Numbered from the stretch's first letter, positions 16,541 through 25,226 are shown. The stretch is DNA of 64,000 nt from Pseudomonas cremoris (GCF_014230465.1 NZ_JAAXCY010000006.1:186001-250000); one strand, 5' to 3'. Notes: generated by a model not told the origin, from the sequence alone. Translations and numbers: made by a program.

Positions 16541-17335
16541 TCATTGCACCGTCGAGTAGGTCGCGCCTGGCTCGACCTCCATTGAACCGCCGATCTTGCT
16601 CTTATTGATCAACGTTGCGCCGCTATAGACCTTGCCCTGCTGGTTGGCCTCCATCGCGCCGGTGAGGGTCCAAGTGCCACTTACGACCCACAGGTGCTGC
16701 ATCCGCGAGGCGCCGTCGAAGGTGCCGCCACGGGGATCGTCCAAGATGACTTGGTTGGTGCCGCTGCCGCCGTCCACTGCACCTTCGAAACGGCCGCCGT
16801 GCCTGACGATCAGTACATCGTCGCCGCCCCCCATCTCCAGGGCCATCCCGTTGCCCCCGGCAATCAGCCCGGCATTGACCACTTCGTCACGCTGGTTTCC
16901 ACCCAGCTTTAACCCGGTGTCTTTTTTCCCGACGATGCTGCCGTAGTTTTCCAGCCACACCGGTGCAAGCCCGGAGCTGACAAGACCATGGTGTTCACCT
17001 GTTGTTGTGGCGGTCGCGCTGTTAATGATTTCAACCCCTCGCAGGGAGGTCGCGGGGCCGGTGGCAGGTGGCGGAGACAGCAGCCGGGTGGCGTTGTCGA
17101 TGTCCAGGCCTTTGCCGTTGTTGAGGGTGATGCTGACCGAGCTGAAACGCGCGTTGGACTTGGCTGCAGGTTGATCGTCGAGCGCGCTTTCAAGGGCTTT
17201 GGCGATGTCAGCTTGAGTCGCAGGGGCATCGCTGGGGCTTGGGGTGTGCGCCGTGCTGGCGGACTGCGCCAAGGTGCGCATGCCATAGCCCATCAGGGCA
17301 CCGATGGAAGGGATGTACGGGAATACAGATGACAT
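16541..17335 (-). CDS. Detached autotransporter passenger-like (beta-helix) protein
   Basis: The 264-residue protein starts at ATG 17335; a GTG five codons upstream lies in the hairpin and is less likely. About 95-264 read like an autotransporter passenger: repeated short strands such as LENYGSIVG, VVNAGLIAGGNG, DDVLIVRHGGRFEG, GSGTNQVILDD and TWTLTG, ending in YSGATLINKSKIGGSMEVEPGATYS. Full-length autotransporters would now continue to a barrel; here translation stops. The N-terminus (VFPYIPSIGALMGYGMRTLAQSASTA) is mildly hydrophobic but not a convincing signal peptide. It lies 95-110 bp downstream of a separate barrel gene on the same strand. It could be a remnant, a permuted partner or an independent adhesin; function unknown. 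Confidence 0.7.
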   Translation of the reverse strand: MSSVFPYIPSIGALMGYGMRTLAQSASTAHTPSPSDAPATQADIAKALESALDDQPAAKSNARFSSVSITLNNGKGLDIDNATRLLSPPPATGPATSLRGVEIINSATATTTGEHHGLVSSGLAPVWLENYGSIVGKKDTGLKLGGNQRDEVVNAGLIAGGNGMALEMGGGDDVLIVRHGGRFEGAVDGGSGTNQVILDDPRGGTFDGASRMQHLWVVSGTWTLTGAMEANQQGKVYSGATLINKSKIGGSMEVEPGATYSTVQ

Positions 17336-17338
17336 AGT

Positions 17339-17368
17339 TTCCGGCCTCACGTGTGTAGGAGACCGGAA
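17339..17368 (-). promoter_or_regulatory. Shine-Dalgarno-sequestering hairpin before the passenger-like gene
   Basis: On the minus-strand RNA, UUCCGGUCUC (17368-17359) pairs with GAGGCCGGAA (17348-17339), a 10-bp stem with one U-G wobble and a 10-nt loop. The right arm contains GAGG, the only Shine-Dalgarno, 9 nt before ATG 17335. A closely related element precedes the barrel gene. Confidence 0.7.
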
Positions 17369-17445
17369 TGTAGCCAGTGATTGTAGGTGGTGGATGTCAG
17401 GCCTACAGCTGCTTATATGAGTGAAATGTCCTCACTTTGCCGGGG

Positions 17446-18729
17446 TTAAAACCGCATCTGCCACTGACCCATCAGGCCCTGGCTGCGGCTGTTGGTGCCG
17501 TTTTCAGCGCTGTAGGTCAGGCCGACCGTATGTTGGGGCGACCAGGCGAGGTCCAGACCGGCACTGATGTTGACGCTATTTCGGTCCAGGGCCGTGCCAT
17601 TGATGTTGAAGCCGTCAATCAACCCAGGGACATAGCGATAGGACTGGCGGACCTGACTTTCGACATCACCGTAAAGACGCTTCCAGCGGGTATCGACGTG
17701 TGGGGTGAGGCTGATCTGGTTATCGAAGCGGTACACCGTGGCCAGGCGCAGGCCAAGGGTGCTGCTCAGGTTTTGCCGGGTTTGCGCTTCAACCTTCAGT
17801 GCGCTTATCCCACCGCTTTCCTTAAAACCGTCGCGGTGATAACGCTGGTAACCCAGCCCGGCAAAGGGTTCGACACTGTAGTCGGCGTTGCCCAGTTGGT
17901 AGCCCATTTCCGAAAACAAAGTTTGGCTGGTGGCGCCGTAGCTGGCCTTGAGTGAGTCCTTGCGATCAAGCACCTCGACGCTGCGCTTGTTTTGTCCGGC
18001 GTGGTCGCTATGGATCGCCCCCAGGCGCAGGGCCAGCGGGCCGTCCTGATGCACCGCATAGCCGCCCAAGTGCCAACTGTCCAGGTCGCCGGCAAAGCGT
18101 TTGGCATCCAGGTGGCTGTTGGATTTGGCGCCCACCACGCCGATGCGCCAAGCGTCGTCCAGCGCCCAGTCGGCGCCGAGCAACACGCCTTGAATACCGT
18201 ATTTCAAGCCAGCGCTGCCGCCTTGTTTGTCGAGGCTGCCGTCGTTGCCCAGGCCTTGCACCCAGAAGTGGCCGTCGTCGTCGGTGGGCAAGGTGCGCAG
18301 GGTCGAAAGCAACCGGTCGCTGATGTGACCGGTGGTGGCGTGGGCAGCGCTGGCCAGGTTGGCATTCTGACTACCGGCCAACTGTTCGAGGACCGCCCCC
18401 ATCCCGCCGGGTGCCCGGGCGACGTTGTCACCGAGCTTTTCCAGGTTTTTGATCTGTTCGGAGGTCAACTGACCGGACGTCAGCAAGCGGTCCAGTGCGG
18501 GTTCCAGCACCTTGGCGACCTGCCGACCGTTACGGGTAGTGGCTTGGTTGTAGAAATAGCCGTCGATAGGGCCACTCTTAACAACAGGCTCATAAGTCCC
18601 ATAGTTGTAAGAGGGCAATTGCATCGAAAACTGAAAGGGTGAACCCGCCTGCGCCTGAGTGAGTTGAGCGCTGATCACGCCCACCGCGAACGCAGTGACA
18701 CGAGCCAATTGCTTGAGTGAAAAGGGCAT
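17446..18729 (-). CDS. Autotransporter beta-barrel (type V secretion) protein with minimal N-terminus
   Basis: 427 residues: signal peptide (about 1-28, cleavage near QAQA-GS), a roughly 110-residue region without passenger repeats (about 30-140, rich in helical turns: LEPALDRLLTSGQL, NLEKLGDNVARAPGGMGAVLEQL), then an autotransporter barrel (about 150-427) opening with HFWVQGLGNDGSLDKQ and ending in MGQWQMRF. The terminal Phe is the usual outer-membrane insertion signal. A conventional autotransporter would carry hundreds of passenger residues before the barrel; here almost none. Passenger-like sequence is encoded separately just downstream. It follows the giant toxin-like gene by 133 bp on the same strand. 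Confidence 0.88.
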   Translation of the reverse strand: MPFSLKQLARVTAFAVGVISAQLTQAQAGSPFQFSMQLPSYNYGTYEPVVKSGPIDGYFYNQATTRNGRQVAKVLEPALDRLLTSGQLTSEQIKNLEKLGDNVARAPGGMGAVLEQLAGSQNANLASAAHATTGHISDRLLSTLRTLPTDDDGHFWVQGLGNDGSLDKQGGSAGLKYGIQGVLLGADWALDDAWRIGVVGAKSNSHLDAKRFAGDLDSWHLGGYAVHQDGPLALRLGAIHSDHAGQNKRSVEVLDRKDSLKASYGATSQTLFSEMGYQLGNADYSVEPFAGLGYQRYHRDGFKESGGISALKVEAQTRQNLSSTLGLRLATVYRFDNQISLTPHVDTRWKRLYGDVESQVRQSYRYVPGLIDGFNINGTALDRNSVNISAGLDLAWSPQHTVGLTYSAENGTNSRSQGLMGQWQMRF

Positions 18730-18734
18730 GAAAT

Positions 18735-18760
18735 CCCGACCTCTTGTGAATGAGGCCGGG
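18735..18760 (-). promoter_or_regulatory. Shine-Dalgarno-sequestering hairpin before the autotransporter barrel gene
   Basis: On the RNA, CCCGGCCUC (18760-18752) pairs with GAGGUCGGG (18743-18735): nine base pairs, one G-U, loop of eight; one more A-U pair extends the base. The right arm contains the gene's GAGG, 10 nt before ATG 18729. It shares its arm sequence with the element at 17339-17368. Confidence 0.72.
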
Positions 18761-18862
18761 AATTTAGCGAGAGGGCGCGGGGTTAACTGTCAGGTGATAC
18801 GGGCGCGATTTGCGGGAGTTGTCTCTGTTAAGGGGGGAATTTGCAGCCAATGGAGCTGAGCC

Positions 18863-21800
18863 TCAACTGCGGCGCTCCTCAAGCCGTAAAAACGCGGCCA
18901 GCGCGACCGGGTCGTTGAGTTTGCGCAAAAGATTATCCAGCGCTGTCCGGGTCGTGAGCGCTGGTTGAGTGTCGGCGGCCAGTTGCTTCAGGTAGGCGTC
19001 GTCGATTTTAAGATGGGCCGCTGTGAACTGATTGGCCGGTGTCTTGAGGGCGGGGTAATGAAAGTGCGCCAGCCATAACGGCTGGTCGCCATTGGCTGAA
19101 TCAAGAATGAAATACTCCTGGAAGTAGTCGTTGAACTGCGTGGTCTTGATTCTGCCCGCTTGATTGCGCGTGACCCGGACCTGGTCATTCTCCAGCAGCC
19201 ACAGAAAGTAGCCTTGCTGGGGTTTGCGCAGCTTGAGCAGCGTTGCTCTGATAGTGATGCCCTCTCGACGCAATCGGGCTGCGCCGTCACGCAGTTCTGT
19301 ACTCAGGCTGGCGACCGGAAGGGCGTTGCCTGTCTGCTTGGCCAACGTGTGCAGCGGTTCGAATGTGTGGAGCGTCTGTTCCAGCTTCAATGCTTGCTGA
19401 TCGAAGATATCCTGCATGTCTGCCGGTATCCGAAACGGCTTCAGAGCGCTCTTTTTCGTCTCGCTGATAAAACCGTCCAGCTCCCCGGTCAGTTGGAGCC
19501 CTTGACTGGTGATGTCGATATAGTCGTTCGTGGGTTTTGGTGCCTGTTTTTTCAACGGAGGGATCAGTGTCAAAGGCGCCTGTTCTGGCACATCCTGCGG
19601 TTCTTTGGGCTGATCTCGCGGACGCTTTTTGATGACCCTGGCTTTTATGTGCGGCCTGGACGTCGAGGGCTTGGCAGATGCGCGCGCTGGGGGGGCGACC
19701 TGTTGAAGCCGGGTGCCGATATTGCTCTGGGCCAATAGAAGAAATTCGTTGACGACGCTTTTCAGGTTCGCAAGGGCATTGAGGTTGACGCGTTCTGGAA
19801 ACTCGCCGGGTAGTTCCTCTATTCGATTGCGCACACTCTTGAATGCCTCGACCATTTCACTCAGGGTTTCCAACTGAGCCTCTTGGGGGTCGTCCTTTAA
19901 CAGTTGCGTCATGCTTCTACTGGCCGCCGTAGCGCGCTCCACCACCGCATAGACGGCATTGCGCGCCTGGGTCATGTCTTGAGCGGCTTGCTCACGTATA
20001 CACAGTTCGGCGGCGCTGGCGATTTCGTTGGTTTTCAGTTCCCAGCGGGTGTGAAACCGCTCCGATATTTGGATTTGACGGGCGTCCATGGCACCGGCCG
20101 AGCCCATGCTGGACAGTGCGAGTTTGGCACCCGCCAGGTCGTTGAGTTTGGCGTCTATTTCCCGGCCCATTTCCACCGCCAGGTGGATGTCTGCCGGGAG
20201 TTGCTGGCGAGTGGTCACGTCTTCGGATTCGCGGTTTTTGAGGATGCGCTCGACGGCAGCGTTGTAAGCGACATGTTTGAACGCGGTCCAAGTCATCAGG
20301 TAGGTGTTAAAGCTCTTGTACAGCCTGAGCAGCTTGTCCTCATACCCGAGGGTACCGCCTTCATTCCTCCACTGGTCGAGCAGCTTCAATGACGCTTCGC
20401 GATTGGCGATCAGCTCCTGGGCTTTGGATAAACTCTGGTCCAACAGGGTCTGCGTGGTGGGGGACTTGAGCAGCGTGTGCATCTCGCCCTTCAGGACTTT
20501 TTCACGTTGCTCCAGCGCTTCGCGTTGTTGCTCCAGTGGCAGGAGTCTTTGCATCCTGGCCATCCGTGAGGCCTTCAACTTGCTCTTCAAGCTCTCGTTG
20601 CTGCGCAGCAGGCGCAGGTCGGTGTTGATACGCCAGGTTCCCATCGACGTCTTGGCCAGGCAGGGACCGGTAAACGCAGGGTTGTGCGGGTCGAGAATGT
20701 GAATGTTGGCATCGTCATCACCCACCACCTGGAACCAGCGCTGATCCACTTGGGCATAGGTGTTTTGCCCCACATCGTAGAGCGGCGGGCGTTGTTGGGG
20801 CTGGGCATAGTCGCGCAGGTCGGGGGCCTCGACCTTGAACGCGTCTAGGTAGCTACCCCACTGCGTCGGCGTGCGGCGTGGCACAGCGCCTTCGACAGCC
20901 AATATCGAGAACTGGCGATGGGGCAGCGCGCGGCTGTCTGAGGCAAGGGCACGTAGCTGTGGCGGCGCAGGCAAGGGTGGTCTGGAACCTCGAACGTCTG
21001 CAGATCTGGCTTTGCCCCTGCGCAGTGGCCCGGCCTTATGGGTGATCACGATGGCCAACGCCATCAGCACGTCGCCCAGGCGCTGCCATTTGATCAAGCC
21101 ATTGCTTTGCGCCGGCGTATCGAGCACTTGCTGGAGTTGATTGAAGATTTGCCAGACCCACACCGCCGTGGCGACGTAGCCGTTCAGGAAACTTGAAGCG
21201 GCATTGAAGATGGCCCACGCGCTGTCTTCCAGCAATGCCCAGCGCCGCTCTGCGTTGGACAGCGACTTACGATCCGCCAGCTGCGCCATGGCCTTCGCGT
21301 TGGCCGCAAACAACGCGGCAAAAATATCCCCGGTCAGCTCGGTTTTGGAAAACACAGGGGTGCCGCCCCATTCGAATAGTTTCAACGGTGTATTCGCCAG
21401 TTGTGAAATCAGGAAGGCTGAGGTCAGACCGGTTGGGAACATGTACTGGGCGTAGTTGTAGCTCACACTCCGGTTCGGCAGCCACGCCAGGATGGAGTCT
21501 CTGATCTCGCCGGGCTGGTGCAGCTCATACTTGAGGTTTTGCAGTGAGGGGAACTGTATCAGCGGGTTTTCGAGCAACGGGCGATACAACAGGCAGGGGC
21601 CGTGTTGTAGCGAGCGGGGGCCGATGATGAAGATGTTGAGGACCTCATCGAAGGTCTGGCTGATGCGAAGGCTGGGGCGTATCGACAAGGGGCATATAAC
21701 GATAGGGTCTGGCGTGTTGGGCGTCGGGGTGACCAGCTCATTGATGAAGCGATAGCCCTGCTCGTCGACATTGCCGGTGTGGGTGAGTTTGCATTCCAGC

Positions 21801-23353
21801 GCCAGCAGTGGCAGCAGCGATCGCAATTGCTGGATGTAAAACCGTTGTTGCCGGGGGGCTTCAAGCGGGTCGTCAATCAGCTTGTCTTGGATCAGTTTTG
21901 GGTACACCTGGCCGATGTCGACCTGCTCTGAAAGGTGCGTCAGGTAAGTGACCGTCAGCCAGTCAGGCACTGTTTGGCCGCCCTTGAAGTTCACGGTTGC
22001 GAGGTACGGCGGCGTATTGCTGAGTGCATATTCGCCCAGGGTCTGCGGGTAGCTTTCCAGTGGATTGGCCAGGTTGAAAGGCCCCACCGCAAGGCTTTCC
22101 GTGCGGATGATCTGTATCTCATCGAGTGGCAGTGTGTCGGCGCCGGCGTGGTTATCAGCGAGGATGGCGTTGCGCATTTTCTCCTGGGCGAAGGCTTTGA
22201 TGGGTTGAAGCTGGAACAGGTCGGCCGGTACATCGTTGTACAGCGTGCTCAGGTCCAGCATGTGCTGGCTGTAGTCGTTCAAATCGTGCGGCGAGGCATT
22301 GAGCAGCCAGTGGGGGATCGCACCGTCGAGCATGTTCAGGCGTGTTGTCTCCGGGTCGCGGTCCAACGGCTCTGTGGCGGTGGAGGGTGGCTCCGGTTGA
22401 GGCACAGTGGTCGCGACGTTGTTCAAACCCTCGGTTTCGATCGCGGTGAGCTGGGTGGCGATGAGGGCCCAGGCCATGTGATCGAAAAAATGACCCTCAG
22501 GTTCGACCAGCCGCATGGCCAAGGGGAGCGCGCTCATTGAGGCGCTGAGCCTGGACTGCGCGGCGGTCGCCAAGTCTTGCAAAGAGGGGAAGGTCTCATA
22601 ACCGTATTCGAGGGTGTACATCATCAGGATGTCGGTTTGTTTGAATGTGCCTTGCACGATGGCTGTGCCCGCCAGCATGAGATGTTTCAGGTGTTTATCA
22701 TTGGGGCTGTCAATGTCGAGCAAGCACACCTGGATGTTCGCCAGGTCGGGGCGGTGTCTAAATCGTTGCTGCTTGTCGGGGTACATCGAGATCCCCCGCG
22801 CGATGTCGCAGTGATCGGCATTCCAGCCCTCGACCTCCTGGATATTCAGTGCGGCGGCGAGCCCGTCAGCCAGTTCTTGCCAGCGTGGCAGGCCAGCCCC
22901 TGTGGCGTTCCAGAACGCCAATTGCTGCTCTTTGAAGGCGACGAAAAACACCGACGCCAACTCATTGAGCAGTGTGGCTATCTGCTCGATGTCCACCGGC
23001 AATTGAATGGGCTCAGGCGTTGAGGGCTGTTGAGTGAGGAAGTGCTCGCCTTGCAAATAGTTGGCCTTGGTGTTTTCCAGGGCCAATCGCACCAGGACAT
23101 GGGTCATGAGCGTGTAATGGATATCGACACAGGTCAGTTCGTCGTCGACGAACGCCCAAATGGGGGTGCCCACCACTGTTCGGTCGAGGTCCGGGTTGAG
23201 GTCGGGGTAGAGGATGCTCAGTTCGCTGCGCAGCAGGAGGAAGGCCACTTCATTGCCGGTGGGCCCGTCTTCGGTCAGGCGGGTGAGCAGGGCTTTTTCC
23301 AACAGCGGTTTTGGGCTTGGCAGCGAGGGCGCTACGGAGGTTTTAGCATTCAT
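18863..23353 (-). CDS. Giant dermonecrotic-toxin-like protein (DUF6543-like), copy 1
   Basis: About 1496 residues from ATG 23353, chosen over the ATG at 23365 because GGAG lies 6 nt upstream. The N-terminal two-thirds match the Pseudomonas 'dermonecrotic toxin domain/DUF6543' family as I recall it: VVGTPIWAFVDDE (about 60), KEQQLAFWN, RLVEPEGHFFDHMAWALIATQ (about 285), PHWLLNASPHDLNDYSQHM (about 350), GPCLLYRPLLENPLIQFPS (about 590). A hydrophobic stretch at about 720-790 (SAWAIFNAASSFLNGYVATAV) could be a membrane hairpin. A WFQV..ILDPHNPAFTGP segment (about 920), coiled coils (about 960-1250) and a Pro/Lys-rich linker (about 1255-1310) follow. No signal peptide or catalytic motif is recognised. 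Copy 2 lies at 30151-34812. Confidence 0.8.
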   Translation of the reverse strand: MNAKTSVAPSLPSPKPLLEKALLTRLTEDGPTGNEVAFLLLRSELSILYPDLNPDLDRTVVGTPIWAFVDDELTCVDIHYTLMTHVLVRLALENTKANYLQGEHFLTQQPSTPEPIQLPVDIEQIATLLNELASVFFVAFKEQQLAFWNATGAGLPRWQELADGLAAALNIQEVEGWNADHCDIARGISMYPDKQQRFRHRPDLANIQVCLLDIDSPNDKHLKHLMLAGTAIVQGTFKQTDILMMYTLEYGYETFPSLQDLATAAQSRLSASMSALPLAMRLVEPEGHFFDHMAWALIATQLTAIETEGLNNVATTVPQPEPPSTATEPLDRDPETTRLNMLDGAIPHWLLNASPHDLNDYSQHMLDLSTLYNDVPADLFQLQPIKAFAQEKMRNAILADNHAGADTLPLDEIQIIRTESLAVGPFNLANPLESYPQTLGEYALSNTPPYLATVNFKGGQTVPDWLTVTYLTHLSEQVDIGQVYPKLIQDKLIDDPLEAPRQQRFYIQQLRSLLPLLALECKLTHTGNVDEQGYRFINELVTPTPNTPDPIVICPLSIRPSLRISQTFDEVLNIFIIGPRSLQHGPCLLYRPLLENPLIQFPSLQNLKYELHQPGEIRDSILAWLPNRSVSYNYAQYMFPTGLTSAFLISQLANTPLKLFEWGGTPVFSKTELTGDIFAALFAANAKAMAQLADRKSLSNAERRWALLEDSAWAIFNAASSFLNGYVATAVWVWQIFNQLQQVLDTPAQSNGLIKWQRLGDVLMALAIVITHKAGPLRRGKARSADVRGSRPPLPAPPQLRALASDSRALPHRQFSILAVEGAVPRRTPTQWGSYLDAFKVEAPDLRDYAQPQQRPPLYDVGQNTYAQVDQRWFQVVGDDDANIHILDPHNPAFTGPCLAKTSMGTWRINTDLRLLRSNESLKSKLKASRMARMQRLLPLEQQREALEQREKVLKGEMHTLLKSPTTQTLLDQSLSKAQELIANREASLKLLDQWRNEGGTLGYEDKLLRLYKSFNTYLMTWTAFKHVAYNAAVERILKNRESEDVTTRQQLPADIHLAVEMGREIDAKLNDLAGAKLALSSMGSAGAMDARQIQISERFHTRWELKTNEIASAAELCIREQAAQDMTQARNAVYAVVERATAASRSMTQLLKDDPQEAQLETLSEMVEAFKSVRNRIEELPGEFPERVNLNALANLKSVVNEFLLLAQSNIGTRLQQVAPPARASAKPSTSRPHIKARVIKKRPRDQPKEPQDVPEQAPLTLIPPLKKQAPKPTNDYIDITSQGLQLTGELDGFISETKKSALKPFRIPADMQDIFDQQALKLEQTLHTFEPLHTLAKQTGNALPVASLSTELRDGAARLRREGITIRATLLKLRKPQQGYFLWLLENDQVRVTRNQAGRIKTTQFNDYFQEYFILDSANGDQPLWLAHFHYPALKTPANQFTAAHLKIDDAYLKQLAADTQPALTTRTALDNLLRKLNDPVALAAFLRLEERRS

Positions 23354-23357
23354 GAGT

Positions 23358-23400
23358 TTCTCCATGGTCAGGACGGTGCGAGGCGCCGTTGCATGGAGAA
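23358..23400 (-). promoter_or_regulatory. Shine-Dalgarno-sequestering hairpin before toxin-like gene 1
   Basis: On the RNA, UUCUCCAUG (23400-23392) pairs perfectly with CAUGGAGAA (23366-23358), with an inner ACGG/CCGU stem between. The right arm contains the GGAG ribosome site and the upstream alternative AUG. Translation from ATG 23353 should require this stem to open. Confidence 0.68.
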
Positions 23401-23433
23401 CCTAAGGGAAAGCCGGTATAGGGCCGGTGGTAG

Positions 23434-24114
23434 TTAGATAGGCGCGGTGCGACACTCCAGCAGCGTCTTCAACTGGCGATCACCGTTCAGGTTGCCTGGC
23501 GACAACCAGGCTTCAAACCCCGCCCCAACCGCCGGCCATTCGGCATCAATAATTGAATACCACGCCGTATCGCGGTTCTGCCCCTTGACCACCATGTGCT
23601 GGCGGAACACCCCTTCAAAGCTGAAGCCCAACCGCTCGGCCGCATACTTGGAGCGGGCGTTGGCGTTGTTGCACTTCCACTCCAAACGACGATAACCCTG
23701 CTCGAACGCATGCTTGGCCAGCAAGTACACCGCCTCTGTGCTTTTGGGCGAGCGCTGCATCGGCGCGCCAAAGGTGACGTGGCCGATCTCGATGCGCCCT
23801 TGGGCCGGCACAATGGACATCAGGCTGAGGATGCCCTGTACCTGGCCGGTCGCGCGGTCGATCACGCTGAAAAAGTACGGGTCGCTGTGGGCCGCGTGGT
23901 TGTTGAGCCAGTCATTGAATGCACTGCGCTCGGGGAAAGGACCGTAAGGCAGGTAGTCCCATAGCTTGGGGTCGGCGCCAGGGCCTTGAAGCGCCTGGAA
24001 CAGTTCGTCGCCATGACGCGCGGGGTCGAGTTTTTCCAAACGGATAAAACGCCCTTCAAGCAGTTGCACGGTCGGCGCCGGGACACCTTTCCAGTCGGCG
24101 GGGGAAATGGGCAT
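23434..24114 (-). CDS. GNAT N-acetyltransferase (RimJ/RimL type)
   Basis: 226 residues with the GNAT fold in the RimJ/RimL-like arrangement: GRFIRLEKLDPARHGDELF opening, central VQGILSLMSIVPAQGRIEIGHVTFG, KSTEAVYLLAKHAFEQGYRRLEWKC and the tail NARSKYAAERLGFSFEGVFRQHMV. These use acetyl-CoA to modify amino groups of proteins or small molecules; the substrate is unknown. GGAG sits 7 nt before ATG 24114. It begins 10 bp after the stop of the preceding GNAT gene, so both are probably one transcript with paiB. Confidence 0.88.
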   Translation of the reverse strand: MPISPADWKGVPAPTVQLLEGRFIRLEKLDPARHGDELFQALQGPGADPKLWDYLPYGPFPERSAFNDWLNNHAAHSDPYFFSVIDRATGQVQGILSLMSIVPAQGRIEIGHVTFGAPMQRSPKSTEAVYLLAKHAFEQGYRRLEWKCNNANARSKYAAERLGFSFEGVFRQHMVVKGQNRDTAWYSIIDAEWPAVGAGFEAWLSPGNLNGDRQLKTLLECRTAPI

Positions 24115-24124
24115 GCTGTGCTCC

Positions 24125-24571
24125 TCAAAGGCCTTTACGAAATTGGATGAAACCTGGGCGTTCGGCGATGCGCTCGTAGAGTTGGATCGCAGTGGCGTTG
24201 CTTTCGTGGGTCAGCCAATGCACCTTGCAGCAACCATCGGCCTTGGCAGTGGCGTAGACGAATTCGATCAATTTGCGGCCTACACCGGTGCCGCGTTGGG
24301 CGGGGTCCACCAGCAGGTCCTGCAGGTAGCAGGAGTTTTCAATGCTCCAGTTGGAGCGATGGTAGATGAAGTTGACCATGCCCACCGCTTTGCCATCCTG
24401 CCAGGCCAGCGCCGAGTGCGTCGGCTCACGGTCGTCGATCAGGCGTTGCCAGGTGCTTTGGCTAACGGCATCCGGCAATTCGGTGTTGTAGAACTTCAAG
24501 TACGCCTGCCACAGCGGCAACCACGCAGCGTGGTCGGCGGCGGTGACTTGGCGGATATCGATCTGGCTCAT
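24125..24571 (-). CDS. GNAT N-acetyltransferase
   Basis: A compact 148-residue GNAT: IDIRQVTAADHAAWLPLWQAYL opening, acetyl-CoA site LQDLLVDPAQRGTGVGRKLIEF (R/Q-x-x-G-x-G/A loop in motif A) and CCKVHWLTHESNATAIQLYERIAERPGF (motif B). The start overlaps the paiB stop by 4 bp (ATGA), showing translational coupling. The small size and family suggest acetylation of a small molecule such as a polyamine, amino acid or drug; this is not proven. Confidence 0.87.
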   Translation of the reverse strand: MSQIDIRQVTAADHAAWLPLWQAYLKFYNTELPDAVSQSTWQRLIDDREPTHSALAWQDGKAVGMVNFIYHRSNWSIENSCYLQDLLVDPAQRGTGVGRKLIEFVYATAKADGCCKVHWLTHESNATAIQLYERIAERPGFIQFRKGL

Positions 24572-25206
24572 TCTGCGACTCCTTGGGGAATAAATCGGGC
24601 GAGGTTTTGGTCGCGCACGTCGGCGCTGGCGGCCAGGCCTTCGCGCACACCGGCGATGTCGGCTGGGCTGCGGTTCTGACTGAGTTTGCGCTTGCCGATC
24701 AGGCGCTCGATCGGCAGGGCGAAGCCGACAATGGCCTTGAGCATGCCGTCAATGTAGTCGGCCGGAGCGTCGCTGACTTTCCACGGCTGGTCGCGACTGC
24801 CTTCGTGGCGGTCGGTGAGGGCGCTGACCAGGTTGAGCAAGCGCTCTGCATCGGTGAACACCTCAGGCGTGCCGTAGGCGTGCACCGCAATGTAGTTCCA
24901 GGTGGGCACCACTTTGCCGTGCTCGGCCTTGGCGGGGTAAAACGCCGGGCTGATGTAAGCCTCGGCGCCGGCAAAGATCACCAGGGCGTCGCTGCCGTTC
25001 TGCAAGTCTTTCCACTGCGGATTGGCCTTGGCCAGGTGCCCGTAGAGTGTGCCATTCGGGCCTTCGTCGGGGTTGAGCAGCAGCGGTAGGTGGCTGGCCA
25101 GCAGGCCTTGTTCGCCAACGGTCACCAATTGCGCCAGGCGAGTGTGCTGGATCAATTGATGCAGTTCGGGCAAGTCGTCGAGAGCAAAGGCGCGGGGTGT
25201 ATACAT
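24568..25206 (-). CDS. FMN-binding PaiB-family protein
   Basis: 212 residues from ATG 25206 (AAGGAAAA upstream). It matches PaiB: MYTPRAFALDDLPELHQLIQ start, LPLLLNPDEGPNGTLYGHLAKANPQWKDL and VPTWNYIAVHAYGTPEVF. The frame stays open upstream, but the family begins MYxP. Bacillus PaiB is a negative regulator; most family members bind FMN in a split-barrel fold and their role is unclear. It heads the minus-strand cluster paiB-GNAT-GNAT and diverges from a MocR regulator across 87 bp. Pairing of PaiB with GNAT enzymes echoes the Bacillus paiAB pair (PaiA is a polyamine acetyltransferase). Confidence 0.88.
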   Translation of the reverse strand: MYTPRAFALDDLPELHQLIQHTRLAQLVTVGEQGLLASHLPLLLNPDEGPNGTLYGHLAKANPQWKDLQNGSDALVIFAGAEAYISPAFYPAKAEHGKVVPTWNYIAVHAYGTPEVFTDAERLLNLVSALTDRHEGSRDQPWKVSDAPADYIDGMLKAIVGFALPIERLIGKRKLSQNRSPADIAGVREGLAASADVRDQNLARFIPQGVAE

Positions 25207-25226
25207 GGAAATTTTCCTTGGCGAAT

